Part shown: piece by piece, positions 23,811 through 35,580 of the stretch
Layout of the letters: every line of letters starts with the position of its first letter
How positions within the stretch are numbered: the first letter of the stretch is position 1
NCBI RefSeq assembly: GCF_004337985.1
Contig: NC_043743.1
Coordinates: 1,389,366-1,453,365 of the forward strand
From: Pyricularia pennisetigena
Lineage: Eukaryota; Ascomycota; Sordariomycetes; Magnaporthales; Pyriculariaceae
Length of the DNA stretch: 64,000 bases
Direction of reading: 5' to 3'
Program-made: the position numbers and the translations under genes
Notes under the pieces: generated by a model
The model's input: only the letters and a program-made list of their open reading frames with translations
What the model was told of the DNA's origin: nothing
Databases searched by the model: none

Positions 23811-25525
23811 CTATGATTGCAATTGGACATAGTTACCTGTGTATTCAAAGTCATGTGTCAGCAGCGCTTCAAAGCTTTTCGCCATGGTTTATATCCCTCC
23901 TTCCAACTTTAGGGAGAAAAAAAAAAAAAAGAAAAACTGCACAAGACACAAGGAGGTATTCGAGCTTGACTTACCAGGAAACTGCCCAACTTTGCCATTC
24001 AGCCTTCCAGTCCACCATTCGTTTGCATTTTGCGTCCGACTGACAATCTCAATTACATCGCCTGCGCTAAAGCTCAAATCACCCTCCTGCGTGGCCGCGT
24101 ATTCGTACAGGGCCGTGACGGTCTCCGCAGCCGGTGCTGCACTAAGCCTGCTGGGCTTCGGTTTCGGGGGCGGGGGCTTGGGTTTTGCGGCGGCCGCCGC
24201 CGCGAGCGAAGAAGCCCCCGGGCTCAACATTGCCGGGCTGTGCTGAGCAAACGCTGTGCTCTGAACCGCGGGGCTTTTCAGCGGCGGTGACTTGACCCCC
24301 GGGGAATAGGGCGGTGGTGGGTTCTCTGCGGCTGCAGGTTGCGCTGGCGAGTGTACAGCCCCGTACTTGGGGGTTGGTGCTAACGAAGGCGAAGGTGCTG
24401 CTGTGGAGCTGGATGAAGGCCCGGCTGTAAGGAGACCTTGGGTCTTGGGCGCCTCCAGGGCCGGCTTCGGTTGATATCGGGGTGGGCGCGGCCGGCCGGT
24501 GGTCTTAAACTTGACAATAGTGAGCTTCTCGACCTGCTCTTGGATGTCGCCGCGTTTTTCGTGGAAAGCTTCTTCAATATCCCTGGTGAGGTCAAAGTAG
24601 CCAATGTCGCAGTGTTGCATCTTTTCGTGTAACGTGTAGAAGATGTTGAGTTGCATGTAGTAGAAAGACTGGAAGAGGGGCTGTATGAATTCGCGCTCGA
24701 GCGCAAAGAGCTTTGGAAGCTCATCCTTGAGCAGATCGTTGAAGTAGTTGAAGTCCTGTGTAGACTGTTCAAGCTCGGCCTCGGCCTTGTAGATGTTCTT
24801 CTCATCCTTCATTGTTTTCTCCTTTTTGTCTTGCAATTTCTTTAAGGCGGCGCGGTGGCGGTCGTAATCAAGCTGCTTGTGTTCGCGCTTGACAACGGCC
24901 TTGCGAATGACCTTGATGACATCTAGAAGCTCGTTGGCCGGCCTGATTACCCTGCTCTCAATCATCTCAAGTTCTGGAGCCAGTGTTTCTTGCAGGTCCT
25001 TCACGATTGCCTCGTACTCCTCACAGGCTCGGATGCCCTCGGGCCTGCCCTCAATCTCCATAGTGGAGGGGTCCGACATGCGCCCACTAATAGGGCGGTA
25101 TATTTCCGTCATGGCTTTGGAGAATGCGATCTGGTGGTTGAGCATGGCGTTAATGGCATCGAAATACCTCTTGGACTCATTGTGAAGCTTTTTGGTCTCG
25201 GTTTCGAGCTCTTGGAAGCGACGTTCGGCATCAATGTAGACGGGGTCTTTGGTGTGTTCGCCTATGTTGAACTTGGACTTGAACTGTTGCGGCGCCTGTA
25301 GCGAGTGGGTTCAAGAATTTAGTAGCCATTTCGATATTTGTGGCAGGAAAATGTATGTCACGCATGTCATGTATGTTGCAATGAAAGCGTGTCGCAATCT
25401 GCGCGAAGCTCTATGCCTGTGTTTTCTCCGAAAATTCCGGATCGCGAGCCCAAAACACCACACAGTATTAAAGTAGTATGGTGACGTACCCGACCTAACG
25501 ATTTGGTAAACCCTTTGAAACTCAT
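23811..25525 (-). CDS. RVS167: Rvs167/amphiphysin-type BAR-SH3 protein
   Basis: Three exons on the minus strand: 25525-25490 (12 codons, MSFKGFTKSLGR), 25295-23975 and 23836-23811. All junctions keep frame and give 460 residues. The N-BAR domain (about 1-240) has the family opening KFNIGEHTKDPVY followed by long charged helices. A Pro/Ala-rich linker follows (about 250-390). The SH3 domain occupies the last 65 residues (ALYEYAATQEGDLSF, then EWWTGR and GQFPGNYVQL). The final motif is split between exon 2 and a 26-base last exon. In yeast Rvs167 pairs with Rvs161 to bend and cut endocytic membranes with cortical actin; the same role is expected here. The gene is divergent from NFS1. An annotation that misses the tiny terminal exons would read through into a poly-Phe tail. 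Confidence 0.93.
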
Positions 25526-26322
25526 CTTGACGGCTTGCTTCTCGGTGTACCACCCGGTCAAGATATACTCGAGTAAGCGAAAAAAGAAGAAAAAAAAATA
25601 ATCAAGAGAAGCTGGATGAAGCTTCCCCTTCAGAGAACAGCCTGGGTGAAGAATCGCAGGTGATTATGTGGTGGTGGAGATCAAGGCCAGGTTCGGCGCG
25701 CGCAGCTAAGCTGGTGACGATTCTAGGTGGCTGAGCCGCGGAGCCGGCGCACTTGGCTGTGGCGCGCTCCGCTACTTGGTTGTTACCGATCGCTGCTTGT
25801 TTGTGCAGCTCAGGTCTGATTTTAAGATGTTTCGTTGTGTTTTGTTGAAGCTCATGCAGCTTAAGATGTTAGGTCTGTAAGTCTACTAGTCAAGTTGAAA
25901 TTAAACAAAGCAAGAACCTGTCGATAGCTTCACTTGTTTTCCATGATTCGATTGAAGAGGGATGTTACATGTGCTGCCAAAGCTTTGTTGGCGGGGAGGA
26001 TAACGTCACTCCTGCCCCATGGCTACCACTGCCACCATGGGAGTCAGCCCGGTTCTCCAATCCCGGCTAGTTTCCACTGGACACGTTTGGCCAATCACGG
26101 GCAAGCTGAAAAACGGGATAGGACCCACAGTTTTATGAGATTTCGGGAAATGTGATTGCTCGGATTTATGGCCGACTCTTCTCCGAGAGGCGAAATCATT
26201 ATCAAGAGTAGCTCCACTCCGCATGGCCCGAGCTGCACTTTTTCCTGAGAAAATTCGCAGTTACAACAAGTCATTTGCAAATTCCCATCCTTTCACAGAC
26301 TGTCCCATATCCAAATGTGACC
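25526..26322. promoter_or_regulatory. shared divergent promoter region, RVS167 / NFS1
   Basis: About 0.8 kb separates the two start codons. It holds no coding frame of note. CCAAT-type sequence (GGCCAATCACGG) occurs near 26090-26101. The assignment as promoter rests on gene orientation only. Confidence 0.5.
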
Positions 26323-28145
26323 ATGTCAACCATCGCGGCATCAGCATTAAGGCAGGCATCACGCCTAGTATGCCGACCTTCGGCGTCAACTGCCTCGTGG
26401 CAGGCTATTCGCAGCGGTGCGAGGGCTTCGGGCGCTGCATCATTACGCAAGTCTGCCCCGGCCAGGACGTACGTGTCGGAGAGCAAGAGAGATAATGCTC
26501 AGGTCGCCGAAGCGAACATCGAAACAGCCATTCATCTTGACAAGAAGGACTTTGAAAGGATCGGATTGTCGATGGAATCACAGGGAGGCTCCGACGTCGC
26601 CGTGTCGCCCATGGCTGGTATGACGGATATCCGCGATTTTCTTGGCGCTTTGCCACGTCCAGATCTTAGTCCATCAATGCTAACATCTTTTCTCACAGAG
26701 ATATTGAAAGGCGCTGCTGTCATGGAAGAAGGACAACGGCCAATATATCTCGACATGCAGGCTACCACCCCAGTTGACCCGCGTGTTCTGGACGCCATGT
26801 TGCCTCTCTACGTTGGCGTGTACGGCAACCCGCACTCTCGAACACACGCTTACGGATGGGAGAGTGAGAAGGCTGTTGAGGACGCCAGAGCTCACGTTGC
26901 TTCTCTGATCGGCGCCGACCCAAAGGAGATTATCTTCACCAGCGGTGCGACTGAGAGCAACAACATGAGCATCAAAGGTGTGGCGAGGTTTTTTGGCCGA
27001 TCCGGCAAGAAGAAGCACATCATCACGTCACAGACAGAGCACAAGTGCGTGCTCGACAGCTGTAGGCATCTTCAGGATGAGGGCTTCGAGGTCACGTACC
27101 TGCCTGTCCAGAACAGTGGACTGGTTGACCTGAAGGAGCTTGAAGCTGCCATGCGTCCTGATACGGCTCTCGTCAGCATAATGACGGTCAACAACGAGAT
27201 AGGTGTGATCCAGCCAGTGGAGCAGATTGGCAAGATGTGCAGGGAGAGGAAGATTTTCTTCCACACAGATGCCGCGCAAGCTGTGGGCAAGATCCCTATG
27301 GACGTCAACGCAATGAACATTGACTTGATGTCCATTTCTGGGCACAAGATTTACGGCCCCAAGGGTATCGGCGCATGCTATGTTCGTCGACGCCCGAGGG
27401 TCAGACTTGACCCCATTATCAGTGGTGGCGGCCAAGAGCGAGGACTCAGGAGCGGCACGCTAGCGCCTCCCTTGATTGTTGGCTTTGGCGAGGCCTGCCG
27501 TATCGCCAAGCAGGAGATTGAAGTAAGTTGTTATATGCTCTCTTTAATGTTCCTATCGCGTATGATGATATGCTTTTTTAGACATGCATGGCTTTCTGAA
27601 TGCCGTGACACGCACAATTTGTTGAGATATAGCACTTTCCTGACTCGTCGCCAATGACATCTTTCCGTAAACCACCCGATTGTATACTGCTACAAAGTAC
27701 GCTAACAAACCTGGGTCCTTAGTACGATTCGAAGCGAATCAAGTACCTCTCTGACAGGCTACTCAAGGGACTTTTGTCCATGGAGCATACCAGCCAGAAT
27801 GGACACCCGGATCACTTTTACCCGGGCTGCGTCAACGTCTCATTCGCCTATGTTGAGGGCGAGTCTCTGCTAATGGCACTCAAGGATATTGCCTTGTCTT
27901 CTGGCAGTGCCTGCACTTCGGCGTCCCTCGAACCCAGCTATGTCTTGCGAGCTCTGGGTAACAGCGACGAGAGTGCTCATTCGAGCATCCGGTTTGGTAT
28001 TGGCCGCTTCACCACTGAGCGGGAGATCGACTACGTTCTCAAGGCTGTACAGGAGCGTGTGTCGTTCCTCAGGGAGCTCAGTCCTTTGTGGGAGCTTGTG
28101 CAAGAGGGAGTGGATCTGAACACCATTCAATGGAGCCAGCACTAA
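26323..28145 (+). CDS. NFS1: cysteine desulfurase, mitochondrial
   Basis: Exons 26323-27522 and 27723-28145 give 540 residues; the intron has GTAAGT and CTTAG. I chose the Met at 26323 because it begins an Arg/Ser/Ala-rich stretch of a mitochondrial presequence; an upstream in-frame frame exists but lacks that character. The enzyme core starts at about 145 ([16 protein letters not shown]). The PLP lysine is Lys342 in [10 protein letters not shown]. The persulfide-forming cysteine is Cys464 in [10 protein letters not shown]. The group II/Nfs1 C-terminus ([17 protein letters not shown], then PLWELVQEG) is intact. Nfs1 takes sulfur from cysteine to build Fe-S clusters on the scaffold in the mitochondrial matrix and also supplies tRNA thiolation. 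Confidence 0.96.
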
Positions 28146-29185
28146 ATCAACGCTGGCCGTTTTGATTGGTTCTTTTGTTTCAGGCGTCATTTCCTGCTCG
28201 GCGTTGGCTTGTGTTTTGGGGGTTGAAACAAACGGCACTTGGGTGCCTTGACGGGGTCGGATTTTTTGAGTCTTGTTTCACTTTCACATGTATAACTACC
28301 TGATGGATGGATTGTACGAGAAGATACCACCGGCTTGAGTCTCAAAGGAGGCATGTTGAGCAAAGATGTAAACACAATACTGATTTTTAATTCTTCACTC
28401 AATCACGACGCACGGTGGAAGAATGTGCTTCAATCCTGATATCCGTCTGGTCAAGGTTTTGTAGCTGATGTTGCCATCTACGGCAACCAGAGTCTTGGCA
28501 TCATTAATTTGCCGCAAGCCAGGTCATTTCACAGACTGGCAAATCTTGACATTTGAGCTAATATACAGGCAGACACACTTGCTAACCGTCGCCTACGCGG
28601 AATGCTCCATCTCAATCCTTATTACGTTGCGTCTTAGTGTCTCAAGTCCGCGTGATGGGCTGGAAACAAATCGTGTCCGTGGTCTGACATCATAGCTGGG
28701 GTTGGTTAATGACATCATAAGCGAGATCAAAGGAGCTACTGACCAACGCCCGAACTGCATCAACCCACCGGCCTGGAACAAAACTACAAGGGACTTGGTA
28801 GGTAAGGTACCACCTTAGTTTACCTATCAATACTGGGCAAGCCGAACTGGCAAGGGTCTTGGACGCCTCGTAGCAAGTGCCAGGAAGGCGGTACTAGACT
28901 AGACTGGACTAGTTAGTAGCTGCAGTATCACGCAATTGCCGCCTGGCTGGTAGGGTGTGGGGTCCAGTAAACAAGAAAGTGCCTCCTTTGATGGTTGCCT
29001 CTACTTTTATATAAACCAAGACCAGCCCTCGCCCTTCATTGCTCGATGCTCTTGAGTTTTTCCTCATCATCTTCCACAGCCTTCACGAACTCACACGAAA
29101 CTGAACAACCCAGAACCTCCATCCTAAAGGATACAAATCGACTCTCACTTTCCCTTCACCCAACCAACCAAAAACAACAATCACA
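28146..29185. other. intergenic, 3' flank of NFS1 and promoter of CsbD-like gene
   Basis: No coding frame supported. A small inverted repeat TAAGGT-ACC-ACCTTA lies at about 28803-28817. A TATA box (separate entry) and a C/T- and A-rich leader precede the CsbD-like start. Confidence 0.55.
29008..29015 (+). promoter_or_regulatory. TATA box of the CsbD-like gene
   Basis: TATATAAA about 170 bases before the start codon, followed by a leader rich in C, T and A. Clear TATA boxes are uncommon in this window and go with strongly inducible fungal genes. Confidence 0.55.
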
Positions 29186-29841
29186 ATGTCGAACCCTACC
29201 AACGACAACACCTCCACCCTCAAGTCAGTTTATGACTCCGTCACTGGTACGGCTCAGTCCATGCTGGGAAGCCTTACCGGCTCGACGGGCGACCAGGTCC
29301 AGGGCGACGCCAAGCAGGACAAGGCCAAGGCTGAGCACGACGCCTCGCATGCCACCGTCAAGGGCCCTGGTTTCACGGCCAGCAGCGCTGGTGTTTCAAA
29401 GGATGACCCCGACCGTTTTTCGGGATCCATGAACCAGACGATCGGCTCTGCAAAGGAGACTCTGGGCGGTATTGTCGGATCTGAGGTGAGATTGTGTTTT
29501 GTCCTCGTTCACTGGTTTAAAGTGAATATTTTTGCATGATAGAAAACGAATGTACTGACTTGGACTTTTTTCCACCCCACAAGTCTCTCAAGGCATCTGG
29601 TCGTGAGCAGAACCGTAGTGGTCAGGAGCAGGAGGCCAAGGGCCAACTGAGTGATCTCGGCGCCGGTGTGTCGGACCGCGTCACGGGCACCCTTGGATCC
29701 GCGGCCGCCGGTCTCATGGGCGACGAGGCCAAGCAGAACGAGTACCAGGCCCAGCACGACTCGGGCAAGACGGCACAGCGCGGCGTCGAGCACGACCTTC
29801 AGAAGAAGGCCGATGCTGAGACCAAGGCTGCGCAGAAGTAG
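29186..29841 (+). CDS. CsbD-like stress-response protein
   Basis: Exons 29186-29485 and 29584-29841 encode 185 residues (intron GTGAGA to CACAAG). The protein is very hydrophilic, rich in Gly, Ala, Lys, Gln and Asp, and has two CsbD-type repeats: one around GSMNQTIGSAKETLGG and one around LKASGREQNRSGQEQEAKGQ. CsbD in bacteria is a small general-stress protein of unknown mechanism. Fungal relatives include proteins described as recognising mismatched or cruciform DNA. There is no signal peptide or membrane segment. The TATA box and leader suggest inducible, high expression, for example in stress or conidia. Family placement is fairly secure; function is not. Confidence 0.82.
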
Positions 29842-31032
29842 ATGGCCTGTTTTGTGTTTTCTTGGTCTGCTTGCTGACCAGAGGGCTTGGCAGAGGAGGT
29901 TGCAAAAAGAGCATGGAGAGTTTGCATTTTGATACCCCACGCTGGGACTAGAACTTGGTCTACTTTATGAAGATTCGGCTGGTCTCGGTATTGATCACGG
30001 GAGAGCTTGGTTGACAGATCTCCATGTTCCCCTTTCATTAGCTTTAATATCCAAATATGAATGAATTATTTGATTTGCCCAGATATAGCAACATGGTCTT
30101 TTGTGATTTTCTTGCCGGCGGTGTCCTCTGGTTCAAAATGTCAGCAAGACATGTCTCCTGACCGAAATGCACATGGAAAATAACAAATTTAGCGAAGCTG
30201 CTGTAAGGGTCTTGTTTTGACTTAAGTTTGACTACTGTAATGCATTTTCCCTCTCTGTATAAGTGAACCTTTGCACCATAAATTCAGCACTCTCTTCAAA
30301 CCACGATACGGCTTTAGTTACCCATTTTCTTCAATTTCCGAAAGGAAGAGTCGACGAATTGCTGATTTGAACACAGCTATCTCAAGTCCTGTAAGTTGGC
30401 TTGAGTAACACGATACCTGCTTATTAAATGGAAATACCTCTGATTGTTATCTGGCGGCTCAGCATTATCGGGAAAATGGGGACCAGGAATGAGGGAATCT
30501 CCAGACATGCTGCAAGTATGCAGAAAAGTGCTCGAAATGATATATCCCGTAACAGTATTCAAAGGAGACTGTCGACATGCATGTCCCAATATTTAAATTC
30601 TAACCAAAGGTCAGGAGGCGATGGAATTCCCATGCAAATTAGACCATATGCCCCAAGCCATCGCCGCCCTTGATGACCTGGACGCAATATATTCCTGATT
30701 TCAGCGCGCTGCCGCTGGGGTGGCGTTTGGGGACCCCTCCGTTTTAGTTGTTTGTTGCGCCTGCCTTTTCATTCATTGGGTACAAATATCCCATCCACCA
30801 CGTAGTCTTGCGATTCTGAACTTGAACTGACGATACGCATCAGTTTACGAACTTTTGGCCCTCTCTTTTCACCGTCGTGGCCCGCTCCCGAGCAAACGAA
30901 TTCGCTGACCAACTCGTGTTCTGCTCGCATCGCGACTTGAGTGACATATTATTAATTTATTTTTCTTATTAAGAAATGTTCTCCTCGACACGTCAATATT
31001 ACGAAGTATTCTGAGTGAAATTCCGCCTCGCC
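29842..31032. other. intergenic, no gene seen
   Basis: AT-rich spacer, no frame with protein character on either strand. Confidence 0.55.
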
Positions 31033-31476
31033 ATGGCTGACCCCGACCTGCCCCAGCCGAGATACCACCACATCGTCTTTGTCCAAACCGACGAGGAGGA
31101 CGGGTCCGGGGTCAAATTCCACGTCGTCGGCGACATCACCAGCTTCGGCGGCATGAAGTACGAGTCGATCGAGTTCGGCAACCCGCTCGACGACCCAGCC
31201 TACCACGGCAGAGACCTGCTCGGCCGCACCGTCGCCGATGGTTTCCGCCGCCGGTGGGACTAGGTGCTCGCGCGCCTGCCCACGCCGCCAAAGCAAAAGG
31301 AGTACAACTTGGCCACGGGCAGGACGGAGCTGGTCAAAATGTGGAAGCCGCTCGCGTTTTATGCGCCCGGCGAGGAGCGCCGGCCGCCCTGGAAGTGCAC
31401 GGAGTGGACCATGGATCATGCCATTCCGGCCCTGTGGAAGCATGGCCTGATCGTGGACGCAAAAATGCGGGAATAG
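31033..31476 (+). pseudogene. small conserved fungal protein interrupted by in-frame TAG
   Basis: One reading frame of 148 codons from the Met at 31033 to a stop at 31474-31476 is broken by TAG at 31261-31263 (codon 77). Both sides read as one protein: RYHHIVFVQTDEEDGSG, FHVVGDITSFGGMKYE and LLGRT before the stop, then LPTPPKQKEYN, EWTMDHAIPALW and GLIVD after it. This pattern (HHIVFV, GDITS, GMKYE, PxPPKQ, CTEWT, AIPAL) is one I recognise from short uncharacterised ascomycete proteins of about 150 residues. No intron with usable sites removes the stop. Base context around it is otherwise GC-rich coding-like, so the break is recent or a sequencing error. A C-to-T change of CAG would produce it. 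Confidence 0.7.
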
Positions 31477-32361
31477 AAAAGAGTTTTTCTTTCCATTGTT
31501 AGTCACTTGGTTTTTTTTTTTCTTTTTCTTTTCTTTTCTTTTCTTTTTCCTCAGTCTCTGGCGGCCAGACGGTATAGGGCACACCGTGTGGTTTTATCGC
31601 AGAAATCTGGTCTAGCCTAGAGTTTTGAGGGATTCACCTTCTCCGGAAGGAAGGGAGGCAGGCCCGCGGATGGAAATAGCAGCACCGAATACATGCCGCC
31701 GACTACCACCCCACAACTTTACTGGCCCCTGCTACAACCTGCATGTCAGCAACAAGGGTCGTGCGCTAGTGACAGGGGAGCGGCTCTTGGGTCTTGGTCT
31801 CTCTCTCATTTTGCTGTCTACATATCACGAGAGCTGTCTTGCTCAATTTCATGGCATTTTCAACGGCCTTTGATTTCCCAGGTGATTTCTCGCTCCTTGC
31901 CTGCGGACCGGATGAATCGACCGCCGTCGTGTTTTGGCAACTTGGTCGCATCAGGGTCTGACAATTACTGCTGTAATGGTGGTTTGGTGCTGCATGGTAT
32001 CTCCTGTGGTATGGTGTGTGGGTGATTATTGCCTCGCACCCTCCTTGCAGATCCATCCATGGGAACTCCTATGCAACTAGCTGCTGTTTGCAGCCTTGCC
32101 CGCTCCTTTCAGTTTCAATGGGCGTATGTACCACTATGCTCCTCGTTTCCGCTTGTTTTCCTTTTAAATCTGGTGCCTCGCAGTTCTGTGCTACGTGCCG
32201 TTTTCTTGCTGCGCTTGATGGCTCATATTTGCCAGCGGAATTTCAGTACAAACCCCCGCGCTGTCATGATGCTCCGATGATTTTTATCCTAGATTCTTTC
32301 GCGCGATCTGATCTGTTTCTCTCGATTGGGTGCCTCGGCACTGCACCGTCGCAATCTTGCC
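31477..32361. other. intergenic, promoter of the cysteine-rich membrane protein
   Basis: T/C-rich block at 31511-31551, otherwise no supported feature. Confidence 0.5.
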
Positions 32362-33913
32362 ATGCGCCTCATCGCCCATGCAATCGTGCTGGCCCTGCTG
32401 GTGGTGCCGCTTCTCTGCAGCGTTGTCCAGGCGCGGGACGGTCTCCAGGACATGGAAGTCGATGATGGCTTTGCGCCGCAGTGGTATCCTATAGATGCAA
32501 TCTACAAGCGCCAGAGTAATGTACCCAATTGCGGTCGAACGTCGCACTCGTGTAAGCAAACAGTATCTGGTAGTTGGGCAAGAGTCAATATTGCGGGCAA
32601 ATTCGCATCGATTTGCAAAGCTGACATATGCATCTCCTTTTATCCATATAGGCCTGGACGTGAATGGTACCGTTTGTTGCGCAAATCACCAATACTGTAT
32701 CGTAAACCGACTGGGAACCACAAGATGTTGCCCACTGGGAAACTCGTGTCGACAGGAAACCAGTTGCGCCTTCGATACCTATGAGTGCAACGCCACGACG
32801 ACAAGGACGACGGGCACGATCACTTCAACGTCTACATACTCGGCGTGCTGTCCAAGAGGATGCTCTACCAGCTCCTTCCGATGCCCACAGGAGATGGGTA
32901 ACGGCTGCTGCGCATATGGTGAAGTTTGCGCAACATCGGCCTGCCTAAAGTTCCCGACTGCTGTGCCCAACGGCTTCCTCCCGCAGGCCACAACCGAATG
33001 CTCCAGCAACCAAGTCTCATGTCCCAGCTCCTTCGGAGGCGGCTGCTGCGAGCGCGGGCGGACATGCACCGTCGTCGACAGCAGCGCCTTGTGCGGCGTT
33101 GCCCCGCCGAATACCACTCCGACGAACGCGCCGAGACCGTCCCCCGAGCCTGCCGAGGGTGGAGGGGGCATGAGCACGGCGGTCAGGGCGGGGATAGCAG
33201 CCGGGGTCGTGATCGGAGCCGCCGTAGTGATCGGCGTCATCACTTGGATGTGCCTCCGCAAGCGTAGGCGTGGGACCACCGTCACGCAAACCATGAGCCA
33301 GACCGCCACCAGCCGGCGCTCAGGGCGCAACTCGATCCCGCTCATGGTCGGCGGCGGCGGCCACGGGCAGCACAGCATCACCGGCGCCGGGAGCGACCGC
33401 GGCGCCATGTCGGTCTCGGCGTCCGAGGGCGGCGGTCGGGGCGTCGGGTCGACGGCTGACTACTTTGGCCCGGACGCCGTCGTCGGGCCGTACACGGACA
33501 CAGACGTCGGCAGCCTCCAGACGCGACGGACCACGCCGGGTCTCGACAGAGGGGTTCCGCTCGACCCCATGAGCCCCAGCCACATCGTCGCGCCGGTCGA
33601 GCTAGATCCAGACAGCAACCGCAGTAGAGCCCTGAGCGCCAGCAACCTGTCGGCCATGTCCCCCGGGTCGAGACAGTCGTACCTGGACGCGAGGAGCCAG
33701 CTGCACCTCACGACGCCTCCCATAGCCGAGTCTACTGAAGGCAGGTATGAGCTGTACGGCTCTACGCATGGGCCTGCCCAGCTTGGGCCCGATGGACCTC
33801 AGCAAGAGACGCCGTACGAAGCCTACCTGACGCCACTGGAAACCCCGGGCAACTACATGGGACAGGACCCGCTTGGGCATCAACAAGGAGGTCAGAGACG
33901 AGACAAGGGTTGA
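32362..33913 (+). CDS. cysteine-rich single-pass membrane protein
   Basis: Exons 32362-32551 and 32652-33913 give 483 residues; the intron of 100 bases splits a Cys codon. Residues 1-24 are a signal peptide (LIAHAIVLALLVVPLLCSVV). The ectodomain (about 50-215) has repeated CC and CxxxxxC modules: VCCANHQYC, RCCPLGNSC, ACCPRGC, GCCAYGEVC and GCCERGRTC, with a Thr-rich stretch between. A Pro-rich stalk is followed by one transmembrane helix at about 244-265 ending in KRRR, then a cytosolic tail of about 215 residues rich in Gly, Ser and Pro. The layout fits a plasma-membrane or wall-facing sensor or anchor. I do not recognise a named family; ligand and role are unknown. It is intact, unlike its left neighbour. 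Confidence 0.8.
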
Positions 33914-34565
33914 ACAACCGTTCCAAGGAGATGTTATGTGATATTTTGGGGTATCTATCATCCCCCTGACTAATTTGGTAGGCGTGGTTCCTTCTATCTA
34001 ATTAACACGGATTTAATTTCAATGCCCCGCCGCCTATCCAGCTCTACAAAAACAAAACCCCCAATGTTGGACAGGCAAAACTTGTCAAGAGATGATAAAA
34101 CACTTAAAGCGCATGCGAAAACCAACAAAAAGAAAATGCAAAAAAAAAAAAAAAAAGACTTTGGGCAAAAATACGACCAGGCTCAATCCCAAGGTTCTGG
34201 AAAAAAAATCCCAGGAGAGCAAGATCGTGACGCGTAGAAAAATGACAACATGTAAACTGATCCCCATGGTTAAAAAAAAAAACAACTCCAAGTAGTGAGG
34301 ATGAGACCGGTTTTTTTGAAATCACAACTCCGACCCGAAAATGATATTAATGCAGATGAAAAAAAAAGCCAATTGAAGATATGAGAATTCCAGAGGTTGT
34401 GGTGCTTGTTGCATGGATAGCAAATGGTTGTGGTTTGATGAAGGTGTTGGGCAAGGCTGGTCTGTCTACCCAGCCCGACTCGGAAGCCGGCAGTTATTCG
34501 AGTGGTCGGTGGGAGGAGCTGCTGCCCGTGTTTGATTTGTCGCTTCGCGTGATAGCCCGCCGCGT
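33914..34565. other. convergent spacer, no gene seen
   Basis: A-rich runs at 34140-34156 and 34201-34208; lies between the cysteine-rich protein (+) and Cdc14 (-). Confidence 0.5.
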
Positions 34566-35580
34566 TTAGCAAATAACGCCAAACGGCGTACAGCTCCGCA
34601 GGTCCCTGACCAGGTCCCCGACGTTGCTAAGGTGGCGCGCCAGCAGTGCCTGCTTCTCCTCGGTCGAAAGGATTGCGCCGCTGCCGCTGTCGGCGCGGCT
34701 CCTCCTCTCGGGCGTGCCGTCTCCGCTAAAAGCCTTGGCCAGCTTGCTAGGACTGCGCTGCAGCAGGGCGGGCACGGACGGACGCTCGCGGAGCTCGGCG
34801 CGCGGGATCGACGCCGTCTCGGGCATGAGGTAAAAGTAGAGAAACTCCATGAGCTTGACCTTGAGGTCTCGGCTGGTGGCGCGGGATTTGAACAGGGACG
34901 TGACGGTGAGGAGGCCGTCGAGGCGCTCAAAGGTGCGAGTGTTCTGGGGCGTGTCGATCAGGGCCGTGACGAGGACGAGGACGGCGGCTTTTTGGATGGC
35001 GGGGCAGTTGCAAGGCTCTAGGAGATCGAGCAGCAGCTAGAGAAAAAAAAGGGCATGTTAAACGACCGGTCTCGGTGTATACGTTCATGTGTCTGCATGG
35101 GTAGACAAGGAAAAAAAAGAAGAAAAAAAAAAAGATTCCCGAACTCACATTCATACTCGGATCCCGCATGAAAAGGATCTTGCTGGGTGGGTGCAACAAC
35201 AGGAGGCCCTGCATGAGCTCCAGTGCGCTGACAATGAGCATATCATTCTCGCCCTCAGCACCCCGTGAAAGTAGGTTGTTCACAGTGTCGATCAGCCTAG
35301 AGATGATGTTCCACTCAAAGCTATCCTGTAGACGAAAGAATGCGCGGAAGGCTGGGTCCTCAGCCAGCTCCGCAAGTGTCCTCCGAGGTGCAGGCTGGTC
35401 TGGAGAGCCCGAAGACTGATGTGGTGCCGGGTTTGTGGTGAAAACATCTGTCTCTTTGGTGGCCGACGGGGCAAGACATATCGGTGCGAGAAGACCTTCG
35501 ACTTGTCTCAGTCCTCTCCTGACCTTGGTGCCGTCGTATGACACCAAGTTATCAAAGGCGTGATTTAATAGTTTGTCCAT
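34566..35580 (-). CDS. cdc14: Cdc14 (septation initiation network) protein
   Basis: Exon 1 is 35580-35149 and exon 2 is 35036-34566 on the minus strand; 300 residues, donor GTGAGT, acceptor CTCTAG. This is the S. pombe-type Cdc14, an Armadillo-like scaffold, not the Cdc14 phosphatase: there is no HCxxGxxR. It matches through SYDGTKVRRGLRQVEGLL, the helix pair AFFRLQDSFEWNIISRLI and LELMQGLLLLHPPSK before the splice, and CPAIQKAAVLVLVTALID and KLMEFLYFYLMPET after it. Cdc14 binds the kinase Sid1 at the spindle pole body and is needed for septum formation. The C-terminal 80 residues (Ser/Arg-rich, then a helix near LARHLSNVGDLV) are typical of filamentous fungi. It is divergent from the GGPP synthase gene. 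Confidence 0.9.

Noticed and set aside
30952..31584. 210-codon minus-strand frame overlapping the broken small gene
   Set aside because: It is the antisense shadow of the GC-rich plus-strand frame, which has the recognisable protein pattern.
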